From Epiperipatus broadwayi (lineage: Eukaryota; Onychophora; Udeonychophora; Euonychophora; Peripatidae): a stretch of DNA of 64,000 bases. The stretch spans positions 1 through 64,000 of the forward strand of contig JAQFVV010006737.1 in the NCBI GenBank assembly GCA_028023455.1, read 5' to 3'. Shown here piece after piece: positions 36,260-49,838 of the stretch (position 1 is the first letter of the stretch; every line of letters begins with the position of its first letter). Both the position numbers and the translations under genes were made by a program. Below the pieces are notes generated by a model. The model saw nothing but the letters and a program-made list of their open reading frames with translations. It was not told the origin of the DNA and did not search any database.

Positions 36260-37620
36260 TATTGTACTGTAAAAAAAAAATACTTAATACAGTATTATTA
36301 AATCAAACATTCGCACTTACACTTGCTATCTTTTCAATCACTTTTAATACCAATATGCCAAATTCTTTTTTTACCAAAACAGTCAAAGCAATTGTAAAAT
36401 GATCATTTACTTTGCACCAGTTCAGATTTTTTAAAAGCGATCTGACCTAATCTATAAGCTTAACTATATATTTATAGATAATATTTCTCATTGAGTTGCA
36501 ATGTGTAAATCTGCATTAACATATTTTTATAAATTTAATATATTGAACAACTGAATGCGAATGACATATATATAAGATTAAGTAATACATAGGGAGAGTA
36601 TATCAACTGTCACTTGCACTCATAAATAGTTTTTTTTTTTTTTAATATATATATATATATTTAAAATGTTAACATATCCAATTTTATTGCTAGGCTTCAA
36701 GTTACCATTAAACAATGAGACTGGTCTGAAAAACTTCTGAACACTATAAATTATGCATAAACCTGGAAAGGAAATTGCCTGTCTGATGATAGTAATCCAT
36801 TACAAAAACGGCTGACAGGTTTTAGAAAATTAGGAATGTCGCATTAGCATTCTATTAGCGATGTTGACTGCAATATGTAGATATATATAAAAGATAGTTT
36901 CGGTTTAAACAATTTTGCTTAAAAGTATTGTAATATATACTATCATTGAAACAGAAAACATCGAAACTGAAAGTTAAAATACCAACAATATCATAATACA
37001 CAAAATAACGAAAGTTGTCAAAAGCTGTCAAACTGAAAAAAGGACAAACTTAAAAAGAATATAAAAACGCAGTGAAAAGTTTGACAAAATTCTGATTTTA
37101 AATCAACCAAAATATGTTTGTATGTATAATAAGTTTCCTGTCGCATTAAAATAAAATATTTATTTTGTCTGTGCATAGAATAAATTTAACACAAAATTTC
37201 TATTACGATGTAATATAAATTATATAATACATAAATCTAAATTACTGAATGAGAGATTTAAAAGTCAGTTATTTGCCCCCTATTTTTTAATTGTCAAAAC
37301 AGTTTGACTAAAGATTAATGTGTTATGCCAAATTTTATTAGTCAACACATTCAAATTTTCTAAAACAGTTAGTTATTCAAAGTTGCCTTTTGATAATTTT
37401 TGTTGTAATAAAACCGTGTTATTTGAAAATGTGTGGAATAATAAAATATTGCATTAAGTAAATTACCTAGAACACCCATTTGTAAAATGTCAGATGTTAC
37501 AATCATAGAATCTCATATTGAATCTTGTCTAAGATGTTTATAAATTTAATTGAACTTCTTCTGCTCCATGTGTCACTTGTATATGTTTGAATATCACTTG
37601 TTTTTGAGAACCTAGTCATG
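36260..37620. other. AT-rich sequence without recognised features
   Basis: No gene or repeat family was recognised. Short TA tract at 36645-36660. Confidence 0.45.
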
Positions 37621-37627
37621 AATATCA

Positions 37628-37896
<269 letters not shown>

Positions 37897-37899
37897 GTG

Positions 37900-40400
37900 A
37901 AGTATCACATTTTGTTATATGTGTATATATAGAAATCCATTATACTGTAATAATCATGCTTTATGTTTTATGAAATCATTACTACATTATTTTATAATTT
38001 CAAATTCACTTTTATAGCAAATGCTGATAAACATTAATCTATGAAAACTAATTTTCTTTTTCTTTTTGGCTGAACTAAGACCAAGTTTTTTTAAAAAAAA
38101 ACATTGGATATGTTTCTAAGTTTCAAAATATAAAAGTTTTATTTCACACATCTTAAATTTTCACCATGCTTATAATTTAGTTTTGGACCTATTAGAAAGC
38201 TATATTAACATAGATCTAGATTTGTGTTTATACTATGACAATCATAATTTTTATTATTACTTTACATTATAATATTATATCAATATGAAACCTTATTTTA
38301 TTATGTAATAATCAATAAATTTTATTATCACAGTGTTAGATTGTAATTATATAGAAGATAATGACCCATTCTTGCTAATGGTGATGTGCTATAATGATAA
38401 ACAGTGATTTGAACTGCAAGGATACTCTTTCCTAAGCCAATCTTGAATTTCTAGAAATGAGGGTGATGAATTATTATTATATATATTTAATTAACTTTCT
38501 GTGCACTAATAGTGAAAGTTAATAATATATTTATAAAACTATTTTTCTTAAATTATACTAATAAGTAAAATATTTATATCATTTTGTATATATCAATGTT
38601 AAGGTTTTTGCTGAAAGACAGATAGATTATCATATCTTAGGTATTATAAACTAAATAATAATAATAGGTTGATGTTAATGATAAATTACCATTCCTTTCA
38701 ATATTCTTAATGCAATTAATTTTAACATATGATGTATAATGTTACATTGTACATTATCTGGAAAATTGCAAAACACGTATTAAAAATTTTAAAGAGATTA
38801 GTAATACTATTGTCAAACATTAAAATTAATATAATACTTGTCAAAAAAAGAATTCTAGAATTAGTAGATGTTTTATCATAGAATTACATTTTTTTCTATT
38901 TAGTTAATCAGACTTAAATTCAACCCATTTAGACATATGAATGGTCAAGGTTGCATTATATTATGTTCATATTTTAACAATGAAATAAATAATTAAATGG
39001 CTTTATTAATCAATACTTTATAAGAAGTTCATGTGGTAGAAATTCAAAATTGGGATTGATTTGAGAATCTAATGCACCAAAGTCAGACACTTTACCATTT
39101 CACTTACCAATACAGGACATTTTAATAATCAAAACAATGAAACTCTTTTGACAAAATCAGATAATCATTGGTTTATCATTCTTTATTTAAGAATATGTAA
39201 ATATCAATTTTCTAAACAATACTAGAACATGTAATGTTCTTATTCAAATAATGATATCAAAGAATATTTTCAAATGATGTTAGAAATTATTTTAACTTAA
39301 AAAATTATTTACCAGATCCTATTTTATTGTATAATAATCTACAAATGTCAACTCCCATACAACTTAATAAAGAAAATATAAAGCATTAATATATCCCATT
39401 AAGGTAGATGTCATCCTTATGAGTAGCTGAGTTTACATTATATAATTTTATGATTAAATATTCAGAAGATGAAAACCCTTTTAACCAACTTAGATTACAT
39501 TGTAACACTGCTATTCAGTTAACTAAATATTAATTTTCTAGAGAATACTGGAACATCCAAGGGTTTATATATAAGCAAAAATAGTTGAAGACTTACAAAC
39601 AAATGTAGGGATTATTTTTGTCTTAGGAAAAATACCCAATTTCAAAGTATTACTTTGGTAATACACAATTTGCTAGTGTATGCCTCCTTTATAAATTTAA
39701 TCTTGATTTATTATCTTTTATATAAATATATTAAGGCTATAAAATTAGCCCAAACATTATCTTTAAATTCAATTAAACATCAATATATCTATTATTGTAA
39801 AAGTCTTTCATACTACATTTACCCTTGTCTGTATTTTTTCTTTATTTTTTTGAAAAAGAGTAAGGTTTATCAGAAAAATTTTAATATATATATATTAACA
39901 TTTGGGAAAAAAAGAGGAAATTCAAATGATGTTGCAATGAATGGAAATTGTAATAATAGATATGTTGATCTTTAATTGAGTTTAAGACCTATATATGGGC
40001 AGAAAATAACACAATTTTTGTTAAATTAATAGCTATTAATAATTTTGATATATTTATCTAAAAGTTAGTCAATTATTATTAATATTGTTCAAGTGTTGTA
40101 TGCGCAGAAAATGTCATAACAAATATGTTGGATAAATAGTGGGAAAATGATGAAGTCATTTAAATGGGTTTAGAATGTACTTCATTTAATGAAACTAGTT
40201 CAGAAAAAGTATATCTCAAAAATCATTTGTCATTTTTGGTGCCTTTATTCAATTGTTTGAAGAAAATTAATACTTAACAGAATCTTGAATATATACCAAA
40301 TATTATTGGATTAGATAATAGTTAATTCACATGTCAGAAATGGCTATTATATTGGACTGAATTACAGCTCAAGATTTGATTTTTTTTTTCAATTTTAGAT
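37900..40400. other. AT-rich sequence with two weak tRNA-like fragments
   Basis: On the minus strand, 38398-38458 has a B-box-like CAGTTCAAATCACT. On the same strand 39045-39118 has GAAATGGTAAAGTGTCTGAC and TTCTCAAATCAATCCC, resembling a decayed SINE head. The 106-codon ORF 39655-39975 is rich in Ile, Tyr, Leu and Lys codons typical of random AT-rich DNA and was not accepted. Confidence 0.35.
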
Positions 40401-40404
40401 AAAG

Positions 40405-41185
40405 GTTTACTTTAGTTATTATGGCCATGCCCACCGTGTTCGCCCTCTATTTTTTTTAAATTAGAACTGAAATAAAGAAACAGCTGAAAGAATAAAATGG
40501 AAATGCTGCAATTGAGTAATTTTCTGAATATATGACTGAATTACGTATTTGTAAGTTTTTACATATATGCTATAAAAGATTTACATTACTAGACCTATTA
40601 TTTTTGATTTCTAACTATATTAGAATGAGATTAAAATTTATTAAAATGTAAAAGATAATAAAAAAAGCATTTACATTTTTAAGCATAATTGTGCCCTATG
40701 CAGACTAAGACGTTTGAGAAAATAATTGTAGTGCCCTGACTACTCTGGAAGGCAACTTCTTACAGGTACAATGAAAGCAAAGCTCTGCTGGTACTAAATA
40801 AGTATTTCAGCTTACACTTTGCTATCATCCACATATTTTTGATGTTCTAAGTTGTCATGATGTATGACAACCGAATGCATAAATATACCATTGTTGAATC
40901 TGCTCATGTCATTGTATGCAGTCTTTTTTTTTGTTACAAGTGTTATAAATGTAGATAGTTTAAATCTTAACTTTCAGATAAATACAGTAATTATTTTAAT
41001 TAATGTAGGTATTTTGAAGAGAACGATTCTTTTTGTATGTAATTAATCCAACATATAATTTTTGGATACAAATGTTTTAAGTAATATTCATTTAAGAAAT
41101 GTTTACTTTCCAAATCAAATATAGTTGTAATTTAAAAAAATAGAGGGCGAACATGGTGGGTGGGGTCGTGATCGCTAAAGTAAAC
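40405..41185. mobile_element. 781-bp element with about 60-bp terminal inverted repeats
   Basis: The left end GTTTACTTTAGTTATTATGG, with CCCACCGTGTTCGCCCTCTA, is matched by the complement of the right end GTTTACTTTAGCGATCACGA, with CCCACCATGTTCGCCCTCTA, followed on both sides by a T run and AAATTA. The core has no transposase, so this is a non-autonomous DNA element. A GC-richer block at 40730-40800 inside has splice-like edges but probably belongs to the element. Target duplication unclear. Confidence 0.7.
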
Positions 41186-41189
41186 TTTA

Positions 41190-43255
41190 CCCAAGCTGAT
41201 CTAACATATTATGCATCCATTAATGTGTTGGGAAATTGGTATTTAAAAACTTTTATTTGATAGACAAAAATAAAAGAAAAAATCATTGAAACACTTATTA
41301 AATCTCAATCAAGTATTTTTGTAATTAATGCATTGTTCTTAGTAGTACCTTTTTTAGATGATAGTGATGCTGTTTTTTGTTTTTTTTAAATGGTGATTTA
41401 AGGATAATTTATTTTTTAACTATTCTTACTTACACGATAATGCATTGAGTTGGCTATAGCTTTTTTTTTTTAAAAACAAAAAAAAAATCTTGAATTTAAT
41501 ATAAATATAATCTTAAAACTTCTCTTTTAAAACTACTTCCAAAATAAAAGTTACAATGTTAAAACAGTTCTTTAAAAAAAAAAAAAAATTATGCAATAAT
41601 ATTTTAATTCCTTTTAACTTTAAACTTTAAAACAAAAGTTACCAATCTTTTGTATAATTTAACCTCATTTCTTTATTTAACCTTTAATCATCAGGGTTTT
41701 ATTTAAAATCAATTTCTTTTCTAAACCTTATTAATCTTTTATATTTAATTATGAGGTAAAATAATTCCATTCAGACCTGGAGCTAAACATATATTTAAAA
41801 ATTGACATTTTATTTCCACTTAGCATTGACAACATTTCAAAAATAAATTACATTATTAAATCCTAATTAAATTTAACAAGGTGAAGCTGTTTACACAGAT
41901 TAGAAATTGTTGTATGCTTACCTGTAACATGGGCGAAGAGAAAGAACGAACGAAAGAAAGAATAAAAGAAAAAGAAAAAAAATGTTTTCTTAAATTAAAA
42001 AAAAAAAGATAAAAAAAAAAATATTAAAAGGAAAATAAAAGAATATTTTGTATTTTTTATATTTTTAAATTAAAAATTTAATATAGATAAAAGCCGAATT
42101 TTAAGTAAAACTGAGCAATTAAAAGCTAATAAAAATAATTCATATTGTTTATTAAAATTATACCTATAAGCGTAAAAACATAAATTATAATCCAAAAAAT
42201 AAATATTTTTCAATGTTTGAAATGGTTAATGCATTTATATAGTTAAAAATCTTTAGGCAAAATATATTTTGTTGTTGGATTACTTATAACATGTACACTA
42301 ACGTACGAACAGATTGTTTCAAAATCCTAAATGCATAGATACTTTATTCTAACGTTAATCCTTTTATAGTTTTTTTGCAATGGCAAAGTAAAAACTATAG
42401 GTCTATGATTTGAAACATTGTTCTGTCACTTCCTGCGGTCGAAAGTCATGTGACTTCATTTACAAACCATTTGTTAGTTTTATTATTGTTATTATTAGCT
42501 TCGCGAAGTATGTGTGTACATTTACATGAAGAGAATTAGGTGTTATTCACATGCAAATATTAGACAATATTATCGCAATTAATATTCGTTTCTGAAGATG
42601 TCATTTTGTTATACCTATTATGTATTATATTTGTTTCATTTTCAAGATGATAAATAAAGCCAAAATTTTTGCGAGGTCTTCAGCAAATATTACTGTCAGC
42701 TTTAAGTTATGTTTCTAAAAATCCTGCAAATATTAATTCTTTAATATTTTAAATAAAATAATGACATGTTTAAATATACTTATAATAATGTTTCCATTGT
42801 ATAGCATAATAAAAATTAAGATTAGGCCCAGAGAAGTTGATAAAAAAAGAGTGACAACTAAACCAAAATTATTTGGAAATGTGGTACATTTTAATGTTTC
42901 ATAGACGGTAGAAGCTTAATCATATTGGTTTGTAATGCAGTATTTATCAAACAGTTTACATGAGTAGAAGACTATAATTTTTATACATCGGGTGATGGGT
43001 TACCATCTGTAAAATAGTTATATGAAAAACCATAAGATGGAAGATTTTGATTATTTTGTCACCCTAGTGTATTCATAATGGCTTTCATAGTCAGTAATAT
43101 CCTAAAAAGGCAATAAGTAATATATCATTAAAAATGTGTAAGGTTTGAATCTATTAGTAGTAATATAGTCTCTAAATAATTGTAATCATTTATCTATTAT
43201 AAATTTTTACAAAATATTTTTGTCACTCACTACATCTGAGAAATATATATATTCT
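41190..43255. other. AT-rich sequence; one CpG-containing patch
   Basis: A and T homopolymers dominate. A patch at 42425-42520 has CpG sites, an E-box-type GTCATGTGAC and the palindrome CTTCGCGAAG; it could be regulatory but nothing supports a gene. Confidence 0.35.
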
Positions 43256-43261
43256 ATCTTT

Positions 43262-43365
43262 ATTGTTAAAAGGAGGTTGCCTTGACAACAGTTTGAAATT
43301 GTTGATTGTTATTGATATTGGGATTATCTAAGTGTTAATTGGTTTTTAACAATATATATAATATT
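43262..43365 (+). repeat. Repeat family B, best copy
   Basis: Reads TATTGTTAAAAGGAGGTTGC, CTTGACAACAGTTTGAAATT, GTTGATTGTTATTGATATTG, GGATTATCTAAGTG and GGTTTTTAACAATATATATA. It ends in a short TA tract and is followed by a family A fragment (43372-43445). Confidence 0.75.
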
Positions 43366-43371
43366 TAAGTT

Positions 43372-43445
43372 CAAGTATATTGACTATACTGAACTTTATT
43401 TTTTTCACTTGTGGTCATGTCTATCAGCTGTATAAGATAGTTTAT
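43372..43445 (+). repeat. Fragment of SINE-like family A
   Basis: Shares TTTTTTCACTTGTGGTCATG and TATCAGCTGTATAAGATAGT with family A copies; the B-box part is absent. Confidence 0.5.
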
Positions 43446-43639
43446 AGCTATAGGAATGGTATTTGATATCACTTTTAGCCTTTGCCAATTAACATATTAT
43501 TGGATAATAAAAGCTCCAACTTGTAATGATAAGAGCTATCTACATAATTAGTATTGCCTATAAGGAAGAGATATGATTCCAAGAAAATAATGATCTATAT
43601 ATCTATGTACAAATTTTGACCTTTAATAGTCAATTATAA

Positions 43640-43642
43640 TGA

Positions 43643-43682
<40 letters not shown>

Positions 43683-43716
43683 AATTGACTATATAAATAT
43701 ATATATATATATATTA
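43640..43716. repeat. (TA)n tracts within a small palindrome
   Basis: TA repeats are bracketed by AGTCAATTATAATGAAATT and AATTTTAATTGACT, so the tract sits in an imperfect hairpin. Confidence 0.8.
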
Positions 43717-46700
43717 TTTCATTTGTTATCAGATAACTAGAAAGTTCAATAAGTTTAATGTAATTTTTATTAATCCTACTTTCTTTTTTCAATATCAAAA
43801 CAGCATACTTTTCTAATCACATCTATTTATCTGTCATAATATCTTTTTATATCTCATTAAAATCATTTTGAAATATTGTTTAAAGCCAATATTTATTTAT
43901 CTTCTGCCACCTTATCTATCAGCAAATTTGGCATAGTTTCATTTTAGAATCATAATGATGTATTTAATATTTTTAATTCCCTTATCCATGTTCATTTTAG
44001 TCCTTCCTTGTTGATTTTAACATACATCTTTTTATACTTTTGTTGATTTATATATAATTTAAATATTACTTTTCTATCAAATTTAAAAGTTTCTGAAGAA
44101 TAGGCAAGTATTTGTTAGACCTATTTGTTCAATGCTTTTTTTTTAAACCGCATATACTTTTTTTTTTTAATTTAATTTTATATATCAATAGGATTTCATT
44201 TAAATTTAATTCTTAAATTAATTTTATTCAGAGGTGGATTAAGTGATAAGAAGAATAAGTAGCCACATAGGGCCCCAAGGTCTTAAAAGTCTTTTCATTA
44301 GGATTGAAGGAAAATTATGTTTTTTTGTATACAATCATTCCACCTATAACATGGTAATATTTAAGCTTTTGAAGGGAATTTATTTTAGGTTTGGTGGGAT
44401 TCTAACTTTCAACTGGACATCAGGGGTTGAAACTAGTATACCATAAATAAACCCAAATTAAGTATATATATATATTTTAATGACACAAAACATTTGACCC
44501 TTCCCAAAATAATAATTTGATTTCAATTTAAATACTCTGCTTTTGAAAAAAATTATCGAAAATAAATTTTGTTGTTTTCCTGAAAATGATTTATCTCCAG
44601 TGAAATGGTATATTCTTGACCTCATATACATTTCACCTATTTTTCCCCAAATAGCTCCATCTGAGCCAGATTTAAATCCTCTATGAGTAAATGTATATAA
44701 GCATCAACACAGATATATATGTAAACTCACACAGATATATGTGAATAAACAGCTGTACTATTATAGGTTTATATATATATTACAGCATGTATATTTTATT
44801 TAAAATCAAATATTTTAAATTATACATTTTATTTTGTTAAATGAGCCCATTTGTTATTCCTATATTAAAAATCACATGTAGATGTGTAAAGTTCATATAT
44901 ATATATATATATATATAATGAAATATTACTTAAAAGTTACTAATAATTCTTAATTTTAAATTAAAATACACCTGGGTCTCATTTTATGCGGATTATTCTA
45001 ATGTGATTTTGAAGTTATGCAATTCATGTTTCTTCTTAATATCCTTCATATTTCACTATATTTATTAGATATCAAGAAATTTAAATTATTAATAACTTAT
45101 TTTGACTTAGGAATACTTTTTTTTTCAAAAATATAACGTTATATTAGCAGCTTATGTTAATATGGCCTGAAGCTGTATTTAGAATCTTAGCTTCTATATA
45201 AATAAACTACTTATACTAATGAGGAAATAATAATAATAGATTTATACATACATATAAAAAATCACGATAAATATTCAAAAAATTTTAACTTTTAAAATGT
45301 ATTTTGTTAGATATTAACAGAAATAAATATTTTTCTTAATTTTTAAAATAAATAATAACGAAGATTTTATTGATTTTATAAACTGAAAATAATCTTTCTA
45401 ATGATAATGTATAATTTTTTTGTTTTGATTGTGATCTCATTTTTTAATACAGTATAGAAGCAACACAAGACTGGAAGTGGCACTAATTGTACAACACATC
45501 ATGAATCTGATTTCTTACTAGTTCACAAATGAACGCATATTGTAAAATAGCGGTGATGATTAAAATATGTATAAAAATGTAAAACTAAATATTGTAGTTA
45601 ATAAAAAAAGTAAAAAAAGTTTGTCTTATATTAATTTTTTTCATATATTTGAAATTTTTTATTAGTCATACTTTATTTCCTTATTTTTTTAATGAGAATT
45701 TTAAAGTAATTTTTCCTTGTTGCTTTGTTTTTATGCCAATTTCTGAAAATTATGAGAACCTATCCCACATTTTCCAAGATAAGTTACATTTATTTTTGTG
45801 CAATTTCTTTTGTGCACATTTTCTGAGGAACCTATCTACTGCATAAAACAGGCCCAGGTGTAGTTATAAAAAAAATGATACCATCACACATCTGTGTCAA
45901 TAGCATGTGAGCGAGGTTTAAAATCTTATTTTTGCAATAATATTTTTTAAAATGTATTTTATAGTAAACCAAATCTACTGAGGTGAAACAATTATCAAGT
46001 CTTTAGGGAATTGAGATGCCCAAGTTAAATTAAAAATATCAGGTTTAAAATTTAAACAAAAGTTTAAATCAATTTTGTAACTTAAAACATCTCAACAACA
46101 TTATCATTAAAAAAATATTTTTAGTAGGTATTGTTTAAACTATTTACAAAAAAAAAAAACTTTTTTTTTTCACAACAAAAAAATAAAGACATCAAAGTGG
46201 GTCAAAAAAATGGAAAAAGTTTTTAAAATACCTAAAAATTGCATAAATCTTTAAAAGTTAACCCTTTCAACGATTATTATTTAATTGGCCGAATGAGTTA
46301 AAAATCAAAACTTGCAATTGGCCAACTCACAACTTTAACAAAATCTATTGTTAAAATAGATCACTTTTAATAATATAAATACATTAGTTTCATTTGTAAA
46401 AAGTATATTACTGAATTGTCAGATTATGAAACAAATGAAAGTCTTTTCAAAAATAAAATTTGATTTATAATTTAAAAAATATTCAATTGCGGTGAAATAA
46501 AAGTAACCGCTATTCAACCAACCAAAAAAAATTGCGTCAGCAATCTTTTTTTTTTCACTTTAACGTTACGATCAATATGTAGCAATAAATAAATAATTCT
46601 TGGTAATATCTTAACTATTTTTTTAAAATAATTTGATTTTTAGTATTATTTTATCAATAATAATTTGTAATTCAATTCAAATATTGTTTAAAATGTTGTA

Positions 46701-47057
46701 AACATTCGTTTATAATTTTCGTAATAAAAATCACAACGAACGTAACTTTTTACTTTTTGGCAGCCATTTCCCTTTCTGACAGAAGTGGGACAGCCAATAA
46801 GATTCAAGAAAAGTTGGTGAGGAGGCGGTGCTTTGGTTTTGTTTGACATATATGGTCATTTTTATTGATTTTTTACTTGTAAAATAAATCTGAAGAGGGC
46901 ACCAACTTACAGAACTTTTGATTTTCTTTCGAATAACATATTATATGTATACGTGGGATAAAAAGTAGCCGATTTAGAGTGATGTCAAATCTTCTCATTT
47001 TTAGACGAGTCATGCATTCAAAGAATTAATACAGTGACAGAGTTGCCATTGACATTT

Positions 47058-49531
47058 ATGTTAGATAATTCAGAATCGCCTATGTTTGAAACTTCTTCTA
47101 AAAAAGAGAAAGAAGAAGAACAAATTGAGAATCAAGTAGTTGAAATGCAGAAGATAGAGATAGTCCAGAAAAATGCTTTGATATAGACATTGAAGTAATA
47201 AATGATATCACTTTATGGCCAAAAATATTAACAGATGCTATTATTGATCATATCCTAAATAACAAACCAAAAAATATCAGGAATACAGTGAATTAAAAAT
47301 CAGTGTATAAAGACAGATATGAAATGTAGTTCAGAGGACTTTCTTATTATTATTTCTACAGAAAGAAATCAAATGGAATTATGGAAAAGAGAAATTGGCT
47401 GATATTTTCAGATACAAGCAAAAGTGTTTACTGGAATCCTTGCAAACTCTTTTCAACAATAAAGTCTAAATTAATAACTAGTTTACAAAATTGGAGATCA
47501 ATAACTGTTATTTTATCTGATCATGAAGTTTCAAAACAACACATGTCAGCCATGTGGATTATGTATAAAAGATTAACAAAATTCAATACAATTTATACTC
47601 AACTATACAAGAAAAGGAAAAAGAAGAATGTTATTGGAGAGAAGTGCTGAAAAGAATGGTATCAACAATACAATTGTTGAGTTGGTTAGGATTAGGATTT
47701 AGGGATCATGATAAAAGCAAAGAATCTATTAGGAAATAAATTATTTAACCTGCTTGGAATATTTAAGTGAATATGATGAACTTTTAAAGTTACATCTACA
47801 AAAATATGTCAATCAAGGACAAGGAAATATAAACTATTTGTCTCATATTATTTGTGAAGAATTTATAGGTCTTATTAGAAATCAAATAAGAATGGAAATA
47901 ATTGAAGAAATCAAATCTGTGACTTATTATAGTAATATTTATTAAGGCTCTAATCTTGACTATGCAGCTGAAAAAAATGACAGTAGGAACCTCTGTATGC
48001 ACTTTATAAATATAATTATTACAACTTTTTATTATTTTAATAGACTTATTATAATATAATTGTTGAGTCCCTGCCCAATGCTTCACATATCAATCAAGTA
48101 ACTTTTGTGATAAGATATGCTTCATCCTATAGTAATATAATGAAAAGATTTGTGGAATTTATTTTCATAGATAAACACATGTCTTCATATTTGGAATAAG
48201 AAGTTTTGCAAACTTTAGTAAAATTAGGAGGAAATATTAAAAATTATCAAGGACAATCATTTGATAATGTTTCTAGTATGTCAGGAAAGTACTCAGGTTT
48301 GCAAGCATGTATTAAAGATCATAACCCAAGTATGCTTTTTATTTCATAAGTTAATTATTTCTTAAATTTAATTGAAAATTTCACTGCAGAAAGTTCTAGC
48401 ACAGAAATTGATTAATTTATGTTTGTGCAGAATTTATTCACATTTTTTTTAAACCCTCATTGGAAAATTTTAAGCAGAAATCTAGAAATGTGTAAACATT
48501 CTAACACAGTCAAAAGAGTTTCTAATACAAGATGGTCAGGAAGGGAAGATTCTATATTGGCTATAAAACTTGTTTTCACCTATGTAAAAGAGGCTTTAAC
48601 TGAAATATGTAATTCAGAAGAAGAAAAAAAAATTACCATAGTTGAGGTGACTTCACTTCTGAAGAAAATGGACAAATATGAAACTCCCTAAAGAGAATGA
48701 TTTGGAATACTATTTGACAAAAAAATAAATGCTACTAGTAAATCGCTGCAATCAGTGGAGTGTGAACTATTGAAAGGATCTATTCTACTGAAATCATTAG
48801 AAAATTTTATCAACTTCAGAGAAGAATTTAAAAAAATTGAAAAAGAGGCAATTGATTTATCAGGGTTATCATTCAATGTGGAAGATGGACAAACATGCAG
48901 ACAACAAAAGAGAAAAATGTTTTTGATGAAAACAAAAAGTCAGACATGAATTTACAATAAGAGAAATTTTCATAGTCAATTCATTTTATATCATTTTTGA
49001 TAAGTTGTAGAGCCTTTTTTGCATACTTTTTAATTGGAATTTATCAATAGAAGTAAAAAAAGAATGATAAAAAAGTTGTTGGCCGAGAGGTCATCACAGC
49101 CACCTTTCAAGCAAGTAGTTGTTTGCAGACGGTTGTGGGTTCGCCTCCCGGCCAATGCTATGACATATGGAAAAAAAAAGTTTAAGGATATTTACAAAAG
49201 TGACATTGATGTTTGTAATTTTGAAGATGAATTTGACAATTTTTTAATATTTCTAAAAGAAAATGAGGACACCATAAAAATCACACAAAATATCTATTGA
49301 GTACCACAGAAATGTCTTACACATTTCCGAATGTTGAAGTATTTATTGAAATTTTTTTAACAATTCCTTTATCTAATTCATGCAGGAGAAAGATCGTTTT
49401 CTGTTTTAAAACGTGTAAAAAATTATTTAAGGAGCACCACTGGGGAAGAAAGATTGAATAATATGGCCATTCTGTATATAGAGCAGGAAGTTTTAAGTCA
49501 AATTGACACTGCAAAAATTTGCAAGAAATAA
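47058..49531 (+). pseudogene. ZMYM1-like hAT transposase (DUF4371 + hAT dimerisation), degraded
   Basis: Pieces in order: acidic N-terminus; LWPKILTDAIIDHI; NWLIFSDTSKSVYWNPCKLF (TTF-type zinc-finger region, ORF 47381-47650); LSEYDELLKLHLQKYVNQGQ and ICEEFIGLI (47754-47945); FVIRYA; NYQGQSFDNVSSMSGKYSGL (the NCRGQ-x-YDNA-x-NMSG-x-Y motif with the catalytic Asp); RVSNTRWSGREDSI; a helical middle; and finally GERSFSVLKRVKNYLRSTTG (49385-49444), with IEQEVLSQID after it, the hAT C-terminal dimerisation segment, ending at TAA. Frameshifts and stops occur between blocks, an insertion of about 120 bp lies near 47942-48062, and a SINE interrupts it at 49.1 kb. The short ORFs reported in this range are its fragments; opposite-strand ones are shadows. 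Confidence 0.85.
49066..49179 (+). mobile_element. tRNA-derived SINE nested in the hAT transposase
   Basis: A box TGGCCGAGAGG (49080-49090), B box GGTTCGCCTCC (49138-49148), then CGGCCAATGCTATGACA and a poly(A) run (49171-49179). The tail TGCTATGACA plus poly(A) is shared with the copy at 7.62-7.73 kb, and the lengths are alike. AAAAAAGTT occurs on both sides and may be the target duplication, though the A run makes this ambiguous. It splits the transposase frame between MIKKLL and KFKDIYKSD, so it inserted after the hAT element. Confidence 0.8.
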
Positions 49532-49838
49532 AGCAAGACAGAAATTCATATAAAAATATGTTTTTAATAAGTTCGTTTAATGTGTTATGGTATGTAGTTT
49601 TTGATTTCTTTTTTGTTAATAACTTAATGAGAGGTTTCTTGAATTTTTTTTTTCTAACTTGAGTTTGAGGGCCCCTGAAATTTTTACTGCTTAGGACCCC
49701 CACTTGACTTGATTGGCCTCTGATTTTGTCCATTATTTATTGAATCATTATGTTTAACCTAGATAATTAATTTCATCAAAATATTAACAGTTATTGATTT
49801 CTAACATATTATTATTAATCTATATCTTTTTTTAATAG

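Larger units (their letters stand above)
44229..49722 (+). mobile_element. hAT DNA transposon with TIRs and degraded 8-bp TSD
   Basis: The left end is CAGAGGTGGATTAAGTG and the right end, complemented, is CAGAGGCCAATCAAGTC; a GGGCCCC / GGGGCCC block follows inside both. The flanks ATTTTATT (44221-44228) and ATTTTGTC (49723-49730) agree at 6 of 8 positions, as expected for an old 8-bp hAT target duplication. The first 2.8 kb is non-coding, with TA tracts at 44465 and 44899 and short accidental ORFs (44243-44446, 45649-45846). A GC-richer patch at 46755-46850 with a CCAAT box may be the old promoter. The transposase remnant follows from 47058. Confidence 0.75.

Noticed and set aside
39655-39975. 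106-codon plus-strand ORF with hydrophobic segments
   Set aside because: Codon content (Ile, Tyr, Leu, Lys, Asn) is what AT-rich random DNA gives; no motif, no splice or promoter context.
40730-40800. Microexon with splice-like edges
   Set aside because: Lies inside the TIR element at 40.4-41.2 kb, so its higher G+C is better explained as element sequence.
49317-49733. 138-codon minus-strand ORF
   Set aside because: Lies antisense to the hAT dimerisation segment and right TIR; a shadow.
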